This document shows positions 1 to 8,754 of a stretch of 64,000 nucleotides of DNA, piece by piece; position 1 is the first letter of the stretch, and every line of letters starts with the position of its first letter. This DNA comes from DATBLE01 sp036555585 (GTDB lineage Bacteria; Actinomycetota; Thermoleophilia; Gaiellales; Gaiellaceae). The stretch is taken from the NCBI GenBank assembly GCA_036555585.1, contig DATBLE010000042.1:118045-182044 (forward strand), given 5' to 3'. Under the pieces are notes generated by a model. The model ran no database searches. It worked only from the letters and a program-made list of their open reading frames with translations, and was not told the origin of the DNA. The position numbers were made by a program, and so were the translations under genes.

Positions 1-1
1 G

Positions 2-886
2 AAGACGTACCGCACGGGCGACAGGGAGATCCGGGCCGTGCGAGGCATCGACGTGAGCATCCGGCCGAGCGAGACGGTCGCCCTGCTGGGGCCGAACGGC
101 GCGGGCAAGTCGACGACGATCGACATGGTCCTCGGTCTGGCGCGCCCCGATGCGGGCACGGTCTCGGTCCTCGGCGGCGATCCCTCGGTGGCGATCGCCG
201 CCGGACGCATCGGCGTGATGCTCCAGACCGGCTGGCTGCTCCGCGACCTGAGCGTCCGGGAGCTCGTCGCGATGATGGCCGCCCTGTACCCGAGCCCGCT
301 GGACGTCGACGAGGTGCTCGGCCTCACCGGCCTGGGGGAGCTCGCCGGCCAGCGCACCCAGAAGCTCTCGGGCGGACAGGCCCAGCGCGTGCGCTTCGCC
401 ATCGCCCTGGTCGGAGACCCGGACCTGCTGGTGCTGGACGAGCCGACGGTGGGGATGGACGTCGAGAGCCGGCACGCCTTCTGGACGACGATGCGCGAGT
501 TCGCGGCCCGGGGCAGGACGGTGCTGTTCGCGACGCACTACCTGGACGAGGCAGACGACTTCGCGGATCGCGCCGTGCTGATGGCGCGCGGGTCGATCGT
601 CGCCGACGGGCCGCCCACCGAGATCAAGGCGATGGTCGGCTCGCGGACGATCCGGGCGACGCTGCCCGGCGTCGCGCTGTCTGAGCTCGAGCTCCTGCCG
701 GGCGTGGCCCGCGCCGAGTCGCGCGGAGAGTCGGTCGTCCTGGCCTGCTCGGACTCGGACGAGGCGATCAGAGCGCTGCTCGCGCGCTTCCCGGCGGCCC
801 GCGACATCGAGATCGCCGGCGCCGGCCTGGAGGAAGCGTTCCTCCAGCTCACCGGGAGCGACGCCGACGAGGAGCGGGCGGCGTGA
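2..886 (+). CDS. ABC transporter ATP-binding protein (5' end outside window)
   Basis: This is the nucleotide-binding subunit of an ABC-2 type exporter, acting at the inner face of the membrane. The frame is open from base 2 and reads a normal ABC N-terminus before the first GTG at 38, so the gene starts upstream of the window. Visible motifs are Walker A GPNGAGKST, signature LSGGQ, Walker B LLVLDEP and a switch His in the FATHYLDEA stretch, followed by a C-terminal DrrA-like extension of about 80 residues. The stop overlaps the GTG start of the next gene (GTGA), so ATPase and permease are translationally coupled. The substrate (drug, lipid or peptide) cannot be told from sequence. Confidence 0.9.
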   Translation, partial: KTYRTGDREIRAVRGIDVSIRPSETVALLGPNGAGKSTTIDMVLGLARPDAGTVSVLGGDPSVAIAAGRIGVMLQTGWLLRDLSVRELVAMMAALYPSPLDVDEVLGLTGLGELAGQRTQKLSGGQAQRVRFAIALVGDPDLLVLDEPTVGMDVESRHAFWTTMREFAARGRTVLFATHYLDEADDFADRAVLMARGSIVADGPPTEIKAMVGSRTIRATLPGVALSELELLPGVARAESRGESVVLACSDSDEAIRALLARFPAARDIEIAGAGLEEAFLQLTGSDADEERAA

Positions 887-1617
887 GCGGGAGGGCCTAC
901 ATCCGGTACGAGCTCCTCCGCACGGTCCGGAATCGCCGCTACTTCGTGCTCGCGCTCGGCTTCCCGCTCGTCCTCTACTTCCTGATCGCCGGCCCGAACC
1001 GAGACCAGACGGACCTGGGCGGCAGCGGGCTGTCGGCACCGCTCTACTACATGGTCGGCCTGGCGGCGTTCGGGGCGATGAACGCGATGCTCTCGATCGG
1101 CGGCCGGATCGCGACCGAGCGGACGGCTGGCTGGAACCGGCAGCTGCGCGTGACGCCGCTCTCGCCGCGCGAGTACTTCCGGGCGAAGTTCCTCACCGCG
1201 TACATGACCGTCCTCGCGGCGCTGGCACTCCTCTACCTCGCCGGCGCGGTCCTCGGCGTGCGGCTGAGCGCGAACGAGTGGCTCTCGATGACCGGCCTGA
1301 TCCTGGTCGGGCTGATCCCCTTCGGCGCGCTCGCGATCCTGCTCGGCCACCTGCTCACGGCCGACGCGATCGGCCCGGCGATGGGCGGACTGGTCGCCGT
1401 GCTCGCCGTGCTCGGCGGCACGTGGTTCCCGATCACGAGCGGCGTCCTGTACGACATCGGCCGGGCGTTGCCGTCGTACTGGCTCGTGCAGGCGAGCCAC
1501 GTCGCGCTCGGCGGCGGAGGCTGGGGGAGAACCGGGTGGCTCGTCGTCGCGGGTTGGTCGGTCGTCCTCGGCGTCCTGGCCGCCCGCGCGTACCGGCGCG
1601 ACACCGCGCGCGTCTAG
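883..1617 (+). CDS. ABC-2 type permease
   Basis: This is the membrane subunit (244 residues) paired with the preceding ATPase. It shows the ABC-2 layout: a short cytoplasmic N-terminus, a first hydrophobic segment around residues 20-38, and further segments near 55-75, 105-125, 135-160, 165-190 and 220-237. The amphipathic stretch containing ERTAGWNRQLRVTPLSP is the typical ABC-2 coupling region. It starts with GTG inside the stop of the upstream gene. Together they form a complete two-component exporter of unknown substrate. Confidence 0.88.
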   Translation: MSGRAYIRYELLRTVRNRRYFVLALGFPLVLYFLIAGPNRDQTDLGGSGLSAPLYYMVGLAAFGAMNAMLSIGGRIATERTAGWNRQLRVTPLSPREYFRAKFLTAYMTVLAALALLYLAGAVLGVRLSANEWLSMTGLILVGLIPFGALAILLGHLLTADAIGPAMGGLVAVLAVLGGTWFPITSGVLYDIGRALPSYWLVQASHVALGGGGWGRTGWLVVAGWSVVLGVLAARAYRRDTARV

Positions 1618-1635
1618 GCCGTACGCTCGCCGGCC

Positions 1636-2346
1636 ATGGCCGGTGCGATCGAGATCCGGGAGCTGCGCGTCAGGCGCGGCGGGAAGCCGGTTCTCGACGG
1701 GCTCTCACTCGACGTCGCCGCGGGCTCGGTCACGGGGCTGCTCGGGCCGAGCGGCTCCGGCAAGTCCACCCTGATGCGGGCGATCGTCGGCGTGCAGATC
1801 GTCGAGTCCGGCGACGTGCAGGTGCTGGGCAGGCCGGCGGGGTCGGCCGACCTGCGCCCGCGCGTCGGCTACGTGACGCAGGCTCCGTCGGTGTACGCGG
1901 ACCTGACCGTCCGCGAGAACCTCGTCTACTTCGCCCGGATCCTCGGCGTCGGCCGCACGCGCATCGAGGAGACGATCGACGAGGTCGACCTTCGGCGCCA
2001 GGTGGACCAGCTCGCCGGCACGCTCTCCGGCGGCCAGCGCTCGCGGGTCTCGCTGGCGACTGCGCTGTTGAACCGGCCCGCGCTGCTCGTGCTCGACGAG
2101 CCGACCGTCGGTCTCGACCCGGTGCTGCGGCGCGACCTGTGGGATCTGTTCCACCGTCTCGCCGACGCAGGGTCGACGCTGCTGGTCTCGAGCCACGTGC
2201 TGGACGAGGCGGCGCGCTGCGACTCCCTGCTCCTGCTCCGCGACGGCAGCCTGCTCGCCTCGGTCACGCCGGGGGAGCTTCGGGCGCGGACGGGCGAGGA
2301 CGACCTCGAGGGGGCGTTCCTCGCCCTGGCCGAGGCGCAGACGTGA
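1636..2346 (+). CDS. ABC transporter ATP-binding protein
   Basis: This 236-residue ATPase belongs to a second ABC-2 exporter just downstream of the first. Walker A is GPSGSGKST, the signature is LSGGQ, Walker B is LLVLDEP and the switch region is SSHVLDEAARC. It lacks the long C-terminal extension of the first ATPase. The ATG at 1636 lies 18 bases after the preceding stop with no strong ribosome binding site, which suggests the four genes are co-transcribed. Its TGA overlaps the GTG of the next permease. This subfamily is often annotated as daunorubicin/multidrug resistance, but the substrate is unproven. Confidence 0.88.
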   Translation: MAGAIEIRELRVRRGGKPVLDGLSLDVAAGSVTGLLGPSGSGKSTLMRAIVGVQIVESGDVQVLGRPAGSADLRPRVGYVTQAPSVYADLTVRENLVYFARILGVGRTRIEETIDEVDLRRQVDQLAGTLSGGQRSRVSLATALLNRPALLVLDEPTVGLDPVLRRDLWDLFHRLADAGSTLLVSSHVLDEAARCDSLLLLRDGSLLASVTPGELRARTGEDDLEGAFLALAEAQT

Positions 2347-3074
2347 GCCCGCGGATCGCGGGCGCGACCGCGGCGCGGGTGCTCAGGCAACTCCGCCACG
2401 ATCCGAGGACGATCGCGCTGGTCCTGGTCGTGCCGGTCGTCCTCGTCACGCTGATCAAGTACGTCTTCTACGGCTCGCACGTCTTCGACCGGATCGGCGC
2501 GCCGCTGCTCGGGGTGTTCCCGATGATCACGATGTTCCTGGTCACCTCGATCACGATGCTCCGCGAGCGGACGACGGGGACGCTCGAGCGGCTGATGACG
2601 ATGCCGCTCGCGAAGCTCGACCTGCTCGTCGGCTACGGCGGCGCGTTCGCGCTGCTCGCCGCGGCCCAGGCGGCGCTGGTCTCGGCGGTCGCGTTCTGGC
2701 TGCTCGACCTGCAGGTCGCCGGCGCCGTGTGGGCCGTGTTCCTGCTGGCGATCGCCAACGCGATCCTGGGAACGGCGTTCGGGCTCTTCCTCAGCGCCTT
2801 CGCCGAGACGGAGTTCCAGGCGGTGCAGTTCCTGCCGGCGTTCATCTTCCCGCAGCTCCTCCTGTGCGGCCTGCTGACGCCGAGGAGCGACATGGCGCGC
2901 CCGCTCGAGATCGTCTCGTGGGCATTGCCGCTGACCTATGCCTACGACGCGCTCGACCGCGTGACCCGCGGCGTGTACGCAGCCCGGATCGCCGCCGACG
3001 TGGCGGTCGTGGTCGTGCTCGCGGCGCTCGCCCTCGTCGGCGGGGCTCTCACGCTGCGCCGACGCACTCCCTGA
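2343..3074 (+). CDS. ABC-2 type permease
   Basis: This 243-residue membrane subunit pairs with the ATPase ending at 2346. It has six hydrophobic segments, the first near residues 20-40 (ALVLVVPVVLVTLI), and the ABC-2 motif RERTTGTLERLMTMPL after the second. GTG at 2343 is chosen because it overlaps the upstream TGA, as elsewhere in this cluster. Its 3' end overlaps the end of the convergent acetate kinase gene by 26 bases (3049-3074), leaving no room for an intergenic terminator. Confidence 0.87.
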   Translation: MSPRIAGATAARVLRQLRHDPRTIALVLVVPVVLVTLIKYVFYGSHVFDRIGAPLLGVFPMITMFLVTSITMLRERTTGTLERLMTMPLAKLDLLVGYGGAFALLAAAQAALVSAVAFWLLDLQVAGAVWAVFLLAIANAILGTAFGLFLSAFAETEFQAVQFLPAFIFPQLLLCGLLTPRSDMARPLEIVSWALPLTYAYDALDRVTRGVYAARIAADVAVVVVLAALALVGGALTLRRRTP

Positions 3075-3972
3075 CGGCGCGGGCGATGACCAGCTCCTCC
3101 CGCGCAGGGACGACGTGCACTTCGACGTCGCCCAGGAAGGCGAGCCGCTCGCACACCCGCTCGCGGACAAGCGGGGAGTGCTCGCCGATGCCGCCCGTGA
3201 ACGCGATCGCGTCGAGGCCCCCGAGCGCGGCGGCCGAAGCGGCGACCGCGGCGGCGACCCGGTGCACGTAGACGCCGAGAGCGAGCGAGTCGTCTTCGAG
3301 CTCGCGTACGTCGCCCGAGCCGCCCGACAGTGCGGCCAGCCCGGACTCGTGCTCCAGCGCGTGGTCGAGCTCCTCCACCGAGAGGCCCCGCTCGCGCATC
3401 AGGTAGAGGAGCGCGCCCGGGTCGATCGACCCCGAGCGGGTCGTCATCGGCACGCCCTCGAGCGGCGAGAACCCCATCGTCGTCTCCACCGAGCGGCCTG
3501 CCAGCACGGCGGTCACCGACGAGCCGCCGCCCAGGTGGCAGACGACGAGCCGGGGCACCCGCACCTGCGACGCCGCCCACTCGACCGACAGGCCGTGGAA
3601 GCCGTAGCGGCGGACGCCCCATTTGCGCCACAGCTCGGGCACCGCGTAGCGCTTCGCCTCCTCCGGCATCGTGGCGTGGAAGGCGGTGTCGAAGACCGCG
3701 ACGTGCGGGACGCCGGGAAGCGCGGCCTCCGCCTGCTCGATCGCGCGCAGGGCGGGGGCGTTGTGCAGTGGAGCGAGCGGCGTCAGCTCGCGGATCGCCG
3801 CTTTCACGTCCTCGGCGATCACGACGGGCTCGACGAGACGCGCCCCGCCGTGGACGACGCGATGCCCGACCGCGTCGCACGGGACGAACGACTCGACGGC
3901 TTCGGCCTCCTCCCCCTCGACCAGATGCAGCTTCAGGCTCGTCGAGCCCGCGTTGACCGCGAGGACCCTCAG
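3049..3972 (-). CDS. ackA: Acetate kinase, short form
   Basis: Acetate kinase converts acetyl phosphate and ADP to acetate and ATP in the cytoplasm. Conserved pieces are VNAGSTSLK at the N-terminus, HRVVHGG, PLHN, VFDTAFH, RRYGFHG, CHLGGGSSV, TTRSGSIDPG, FTGGIGEHS and the terminal EELVIA, so the usual active-site Asn, Arg, Asp, His and Glu are present. At 307 residues it is clearly shorter than the roughly 400 usual for AckA; the early loop between the first strand and HRVVHGG is mostly missing. No ATG, GTG or TTG fits; CTG at 3972 reads MRVLAVNAG and overlaps the phosphoketolase stop as CTGA, implying coupled translation. It uses the acetyl phosphate made by that enzyme. Confidence 0.9.
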   Translation of the reverse strand: MRVLAVNAGSTSLKLHLVEGEEAEAVESFVPCDAVGHRVVHGGARLVEPVVIAEDVKAAIRELTPLAPLHNAPALRAIEQAEAALPGVPHVAVFDTAFHATMPEEAKRYAVPELWRKWGVRRYGFHGLSVEWAASQVRVPRLVVCHLGGGSSVTAVLAGRSVETTMGFSPLEGVPMTTRSGSIDPGALLYLMRERGLSVEELDHALEHESGLAALSGGSGDVRELEDDSLALGVYVHRVAAAVAASAAALGGLDAIAFTGGIGEHSPLVRERVCERLAFLGDVEVHVVPAREELVIARAVRECVGAA

Positions 3973-6290
3973 CCCGGCCAGACCCAGTCGCGGACGTCGG
4001 GGCGGTCCTCGCCGTGCTCGCGCGTCCAGGCGCGGCAGCGGAGCCGCTCGTCCTCCAGGTCCTGCCGCACGTGGGCGGCCCGGGAGGCGAGCCCCGGAAC
4101 GCGGTCGATCACGTCGACGGCCAGGTGGAAGCGGTCGAGGTCGTTGAGCATGACCATGTCGAACGGCGTGGTCGTCGTCCCCTCCTCCTTGTAGCCGCGC
4201 ACGTGCAGGTTGGCGTGGTTGCTGCGCCGGTACGTCAGACGGTGGATCAGCCACGGGTAGCCGTGGTAGGCGAACACGATCGGCCGCTGGTCGGTGAAGA
4301 TCGCGTCGAACTCGCTGTCCGGCAGGCCGTGCGGGTGCTCGCTCTCCGGCTGCAGGCGCATCAGGTCGACCACGTTGACCACGCGCACCTTCACGTCGGG
4401 CAGCCGCTCGCGCAGGATCGCGACGGCCGCCAGCGTCTCCAGCGTGGGGATGTCGCCGGCGCAGGCCATGACCACGTCGGGCTCGCCGTCGCCGTCGTTC
4501 GAGGCCCACTCCCAGATGCCGAGGCCCCGCGTGCAGTGGACGATCGCGTCGTCCATCGACAGGTAGTCGAGCGCCGGCTGCTTGCCCGCGACGATCACGT
4601 TGACGTAGTGGCGGCTGCGCAGGCAGTGGTCGGCGACCGAGAGCAGCGTGTTTGCGTCGGGCGGCAGGTAGACGCGGATCACCTCTGCCTTCTTGTTCAC
4701 GACGTGGTCGATGAAGCCGGGATCCTGGTGGGAGAAGCCGTTGTGGTCCTGGCGCCAGACGTGCGAGGAGAGCAGGTAGTTGAGCGACGGCAGCGGGCGG
4801 CGCCAGGAGATGTCGCGGGTCACCTTCAGCCACTTGGCGTGCTGGTTGAACATCGAGTCGACGATGTGGATGAAGGCCTCGTAGCAGTTGAAGAAGCCGT
4901 GCCTGCCGGTGAGCAGGTAGCCCTCCAGCCAGCCCTGGCAGAGGTGCTCGGAGAGCACCTCCAGCACCCGGCCCCCGGGCGCGAGCGCCTCGTCCGTCGG
5001 CAGCCGCTCCGCCTCCCACGCGCGGTTCGTGGCCTCGAAGACGGCGCTCAGCCGGTTCGACGCGGTCTCGTCGGGGCCGAAGAGGCGGAAGGTCCGCGGG
5101 TTGCGCACGATCACGTCCCGCAGGAACGCGCCGAGCACCCGCGTCGCCTCGCTCGATCCGCGCGCGGGCTCCTCGACCTCGACGGCGTAGTCGCGGAAGT
5201 CCGGGAGGGCGAGCTCGGTGCCGCGCTCGCCGGTCGTGTGCGGGCTCGCGCTCATCCGCCTGGCGCCCTCGGGCGCGAGCGCCGCGAGCTCGGGGACGAG
5301 CCGGCCCTCGTCGTCGAAGAGCTCCTCCGGCCGGTAGCTGCGCAGCCAGTCCTCGAGCAGCCGCAGGTGGTCCTCGTTCTGGCGTGCCTCTGCGATCGGC
5401 ACCTGATGCGAGCGCCACGTGCCTTCGACCGGGACGCCGTCGACCTCGGCCGGGCCCGTCCAGCCCTTCGGCGTCCGCAGCACGATCATCGGCCACTTCG
5501 GCCGGGTCTCGCTCTGCCGGGCTCGGGCGATGTCGTCGAGCGCGTCGTCGAGGGCGGCGGCGAGGTCGCGGTGGACCTGCTCCGGGTCGTCGCCCGTGAC
5601 GAGGATCGGCCGGTGCCCGTAGCCCTCGAGGAGCGCGACCAGCTCGTCCTCGGGGATGCGCGCGAGCACGGCCGGGTTCGCGATCTTGTAGCCGTTCAGG
5701 TGGAGGACCGGCAGGACCGCGCCGTCGGACTTCGGGTCGAGGAACTTGTTGGAGTGCCAGCTCGTCGCCAGCGGGCCGGTCTCCGCCTCGCCGTCGCCGA
5801 CGACGCAGCAGACGACGAGGCCGGGGTTGTCGAAGGCGGCGCCGTACGCGTGGGCGAGGGCGTAGCCGAGCTCGCCGCCCTCGTGGATCGACCCGGGCGT
5901 CTCCGGCGCCGCGTGGCTGGGGATCCCGCCGGGGAAGGAGAACTGCCGGAACAGCCGGCGCATCCCGTCCTCGTCCCGGCTCACAGCGGGGAAGAGCTCC
6001 GAGTACGTGCCCTCGAGGTAGGCGTTGGCGACGATCCCGGGGCCGCCGTGGCCGGGGCCGGTGACGTAGATCGCGTCGAGCTCGCGCTCGCGGATGGCGC
6101 GGTTCATGTGCGCCCAGATCAGGTTCAGGCCGGGGGTGGTGCCGAAGTGCCCGAGCAGGCGCGGCTTCACGTGCTCCGGCCGGAGCGGCTCGCGCAGCAG
6201 CGGGTTGTCGAGCAGGTAGATCTGGCCCACCGAGAGGTAGTTGGCGGCGCGCCAGTACGCGTCGAGCAGGCGGAGCTCGTCGGCGGTCAC
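3969..6290 (-). CDS. xfp: Xylulose-5-phosphate/fructose-6-phosphate phosphoketolase
   Basis: This thiamine-diphosphate enzyme splits xylulose 5-phosphate (and often fructose 6-phosphate) with phosphate to give acetyl phosphate plus an aldose phosphate. The 773-residue length is normal for the family. Signatures include GHGGPG, the TPP-binding stretch VGDGEAETGPLATSWH, RSHQVP and QDHNGFSHQDPGF. GTG at 6290 is chosen because it starts MTADELRLLDAYWRAANY, the usual family N-terminus; the open frame runs further upstream without homology. It is immediately followed by acetate kinase, giving a two-step ATP-yielding shunt. The downstream xylulokinase and isomerase genes near 62-64 kb could supply substrate, but they are not adjacent. 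Confidence 0.96.
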   Translation of the reverse strand: MTADELRLLDAYWRAANYLSVGQIYLLDNPLLREPLRPEHVKPRLLGHFGTTPGLNLIWAHMNRAIRERELDAIYVTGPGHGGPGIVANAYLEGTYSELFPAVSRDEDGMRRLFRQFSFPGGIPSHAAPETPGSIHEGGELGYALAHAYGAAFDNPGLVVCCVVGDGEAETGPLATSWHSNKFLDPKSDGAVLPVLHLNGYKIANPAVLARIPEDELVALLEGYGHRPILVTGDDPEQVHRDLAAALDDALDDIARARQSETRPKWPMIVLRTPKGWTGPAEVDGVPVEGTWRSHQVPIAEARQNEDHLRLLEDWLRSYRPEELFDDEGRLVPELAALAPEGARRMSASPHTTGERGTELALPDFRDYAVEVEEPARGSSEATRVLGAFLRDVIVRNPRTFRLFGPDETASNRLSAVFEATNRAWEAERLPTDEALAPGGRVLEVLSEHLCQGWLEGYLLTGRHGFFNCYEAFIHIVDSMFNQHAKWLKVTRDISWRRPLPSLNYLLSSHVWRQDHNGFSHQDPGFIDHVVNKKAEVIRVYLPPDANTLLSVADHCLRSRHYVNVIVAGKQPALDYLSMDDAIVHCTRGLGIWEWASNDGDGEPDVVMACAGDIPTLETLAAVAILRERLPDVKVRVVNVVDLMRLQPESEHPHGLPDSEFDAIFTDQRPIVFAYHGYPWLIHRLTYRRSNHANLHVRGYKEEGTTTTPFDMVMLNDLDRFHLAVDVIDRVPGLASRAAHVRQDLEDERLRCRAWTREHGEDRPDVRDWVWPG

Positions 6291-6410
6291 GGCTCGAACT
6301 CCAGCAGATTCCGGGGCATGCCGGTCGAGGCAGCGGCCGCAGATCCGTGCCGCCCCCGATGCCCGGGCCCGGCCGATGTGCCACGGTCGCCGCAGGAAAG
6401 GAGGTGTGAG

Positions 6411-6677
6411 ATGTCGACGATCTCGCACGAGCCTGTACAGCGGTCCGCGGGGCGCCGCTGGGCCGACCTGCTCCCGCGGGAGATGTGGGCGAGCCTGGCG
6501 ATCGCGGTGATGTGGCTCTCGGTGCTGTTCACGGCGATCTTCGGGAAGGACATCCTGAGCACCACCGCCGGCGGGTCGAGCTCGAGCGTTCCATCGGCCA
6601 TCGTTGTCGCCTTCTTCGCGTTCTTCGGAACCTGGGTGGTTGCGAGGCACGGGTTCCGCCGCGACGCCGGCGAGTAG
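6411..6677 (+). CDS. Small two-TM membrane protein
   Basis: This 88-residue protein of unknown function has an N-terminal soluble stretch with RRWADLLPREMWASLAI leading into a first hydrophobic segment (about residues 26-42) and a second one (about 62-78, IVVAFFAFFGTWVV). The start is well supported by an AAAGGAGGTG Shine-Dalgarno sequence five to eight bases before ATG 6411, one of the strongest in the window. It stands alone on the plus strand between the phosphoketolase and hypE operons and converges with hypE. No catalytic motif is visible. Confidence 0.75.
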   Translation: MSTISHEPVQRSAGRRWADLLPREMWASLAIAVMWLSVLFTAIFGKDILSTTAGGSSSSVPSAIVVAFFAFFGTWVVARHGFRRDAGE

Positions 6678-6689
6678 GGCGAACCGCGC

Positions 6690-7679
6690 TCAGCAGATTC
6701 GCGGCAGCGGGTCGCCGACGAGCATGTCGACGATCCGGCTGCCGCCCAGGGCGGTGTCGAGCAGGACGAGGCCGGGCGGGTCGGGCTCGAGTTCGCCGAC
6801 CACGGCCGCCTCGCCTCCGAGCCGCCGGCGCGCCTCCTCGGCGGCGTCGGCGGCGACGACCGCCACGAGCTTTCCCTCGTTCGCGACGTAGAGCGGGTCG
6901 ATGCCGAGGATCTCGGCCGCTCCGGCGACCTCGGGGCGGATCGGAATCGACTGCTCGTCGAGCCGGACGGCGAGCCCGGCCGAGGACGCCAGCTCGTTCA
7001 GCGCGGTCGCGAGCCCGCCGCGGGTCGGATCGCGCATCCAGCGCAGTGCGGGGCCGAGCTCGAACAGCGACTCCGTCAGCCGGTTCAGCGGCGCCGTGTC
7101 GCTCTCGAGCGCGCTCTCCAGCTTGAGCTCGCCGCGGGCGACGAGGACGGCGAAGCCGTGGTCGCCGAGCGTTCCCGAGACGAGCACGCGGTCGCCGGGC
7201 TGCGGGCGGCCGAAGTCGGCCCGCATCCGGCCGACCCCGGCGGTGGTCACGAACAGGCCGTCGGCGCTGCCGCGCTCGACCACCTTGGTGTCGCCGGCGA
7301 CCACGGCGACGCCCGCCTTCGCGGCCGCCGTCGCCATCGAACGGGCGATCCGCCGCAGGTCGTCGAGCGGGAAGCCCTCCTCGATCACGAAGCCGGCGGA
7401 GAGCCACAGCGGCTCGGCGCCGGCGACCGCGAGGTCGTTGACCGTGCCGTAGACGGCCAGGTCGCCGATGTCCCCGCCCGGGAAGAAGAGCGGCTTGACG
7501 ACGTAGGAGTCGGTCGTGAACGCGAGCCCGTCCGCGACGGCCGAGTCTCCGAGCTGGTCCAGCAGCGGGTTCGAAAGCTCCTTCACGAAGAGCCCCTCGA
7601 CCAGCCTGCGGGTCGCCTTGCCGCCCGAGCCGTGGGCGAGGGTGACGAGCTCGTTGGTCCTAGGCAGCGTGGCGACCAT
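6690..7679 (-). CDS. hypE: Hydrogenase maturation protein HypE (carbamoyl dehydratase)
   Basis: HypE dehydrates the carbamoyl group on its own C-terminal cysteine to a thiocyanate, supplying CN ligands for the [NiFe] active site. The 329-residue protein shows the PurM-like fold with LAHGSGGKATRRLVE at the N-terminus, TTDSYVVKPLFFPGGDIG, VVAGDTKVVERG, DPTRGGLATALNE and the diagnostic C-terminal PRIC. ATG 7679 overlaps the 3' end of hypD by 20 bases. It is the last gene of the hypFCDE operon that diverges from the hydrogenase structural operon. Confidence 0.97.
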   Translation of the reverse strand: MVATLPRTNELVTLAHGSGGKATRRLVEGLFVKELSNPLLDQLGDSAVADGLAFTTDSYVVKPLFFPGGDIGDLAVYGTVNDLAVAGAEPLWLSAGFVIEEGFPLDDLRRIARSMATAAAKAGVAVVAGDTKVVERGSADGLFVTTAGVGRMRADFGRPQPGDRVLVSGTLGDHGFAVLVARGELKLESALESDTAPLNRLTESLFELGPALRWMRDPTRGGLATALNELASSAGLAVRLDEQSIPIRPEVAGAAEILGIDPLYVANEGKLVAVVAADAAEEARRRLGGEAAVVGELEPDPPGLVLLDTALGGSRIVDMLVGDPLPRIC

Positions 7680-8754
7680 AGGCGTAGTAGGCGGCGCACG
7701 CGCCCTCGCTCGAGACCATGCACGTGCCGAGCGGCCGCTCCGGCGTGCAGGCGGTGCCGAAGACCTTGCACTCGTGCGGCTTGATCGCGCCGACCAGGAT
7801 TTGGCCGCACTGGCAGGCCTTGCGGTCGGGCACCCGCTCGCCCGGCAGCTCGAAGCGCTCCTCCGCGTCCCACTCCGCCAGCTCCGGCCGGAGCCGGAGC
7901 GCGCTTTCCCGGATGAAGCCGAGCCCGCGCCACTCGAACGTGTCGCGCAGCTCCATCGTCTCGGCGATCGCCGCGAGCGCGCGCGGGTTCCCCTCCGGGC
8001 GGACGACGCGGGTGTACTGGTTCTCGACCTCGCAGCGGCCCTCGGCCCGCTGGCGCAGGATCATCGCCGTCGAGGCGAGCAGGTCGAGGGGCTCGAACGC
8101 GGCCACGACCACCTGCTTGCCGTACTGCTCGGGAATGAACCGGTACGGCTCGGTGCCGATCACGGTGGAGACGTGGCCCGGGGCGATGAAGGCGTCGATC
8201 CGGGTGCCCGGCGTGTCCAGGATCGCCCGCAGTGGGGGGACGATCGTCACGTGGTTGCAGAAGACGGAGAAGTTGCGGACGCCTGCCTCGCGCGCGCGCA
8301 GGAGCGTGATCGCCGTGGCGGGCGCCGTCGTCTCGAAGCCGATCGCGAAGAAGACCACCTCTCGCGCAGGCTCCAGCCGGGCGAGCTCGAGGGCGTCGAG
8401 CGGCGAGTAGACCATGCGCACGTCCGCGCCGGCCGCCTTCGCCTCCAGCAGCGAGCCTCGGCGGCCCGGCACCCGGAGCAGGTCGCCGAACGTCGCCAGC
8501 GTGACGCCCGGCTGCGCCGCAAGGGCGATCGCGTCGTCGACCCGGCCCATCGGGATCACGCAGACGGGGCAGCCGGGGCCGTGCAGGTACTCGACCTCGG
8601 GCGGCAGCAGGTCCTCGAGGCCGTGCCTGGCGATCGCGTGCGTGTGGCCGCCGCAGACCTCCATGATCCGCACCGGCTCGGCGGCGAGCTCCGCGATCTC
8701 CGCGGCGAGCTTGCGCGCCAGCCGGCCGTCCCGGTACTCGTCGACGTACCTCAT
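7660..8754 (-). CDS. hypD: Hydrogenase maturation protein HypD
   Basis: HypD is the iron-sulfur scaffold on which, with HypC, the Fe(CN)2CO unit is built. The 364-residue protein has the family hallmarks EVCGGHTHAIARHG, HGPGCPVCVIP, the IGFETTAPAT block and a C-terminal cysteine-rich segment (ACQCGQIL, HECKVFGTACTPERPLGTCMVSSEGAC). ATG 8754 overlaps the hypC stop as ATGA and is preceded by an AAGGA motif, so HypC and HypD, which form a complex, are translationally coupled. Confidence 0.97.
   Translation of the reverse strand: MRYVDEYRDGRLARKLAAEIAELAAEPVRIMEVCGGHTHAIARHGLEDLLPPEVEYLHGPGCPVCVIPMGRVDDAIALAAQPGVTLATFGDLLRVPGRRGSLLEAKAAGADVRMVYSPLDALELARLEPAREVVFFAIGFETTAPATAITLLRAREAGVRNFSVFCNHVTIVPPLRAILDTPGTRIDAFIAPGHVSTVIGTEPYRFIPEQYGKQVVVAAFEPLDLLASTAMILRQRAEGRCEVENQYTRVVRPEGNPRALAAIAETMELRDTFEWRGLGFIRESALRLRPELAEWDAEERFELPGERVPDRKACQCGQILVGAIKPHECKVFGTACTPERPLGTCMVSSEGACAAYYAYGRHAA

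Noticed and set aside
1278..2342. In-frame extension before the second ABC permease
   Set aside because: It overlaps the real ATPase and permease genes in another frame and is Arg/Ala-rich; the GTGA overlap at 2343 marks the true start.
6337..6378. Possible bipartite motif before the small two-TM gene
   Set aside because: CCGCAG is present but CCCGATG follows at 12 bases and GCCGATG at 29, and there is no A/T triplet on the left.
4014..6677. Long open frame on the plus strand opposite phosphoketolase
   Set aside because: It is the antisense of a clear gene; composition is Arg/Val/Glu-rich with no domain, as expected from GC-rich codon bias. Only its last 88 codons (from 6411) have a ribosome binding site and are kept.
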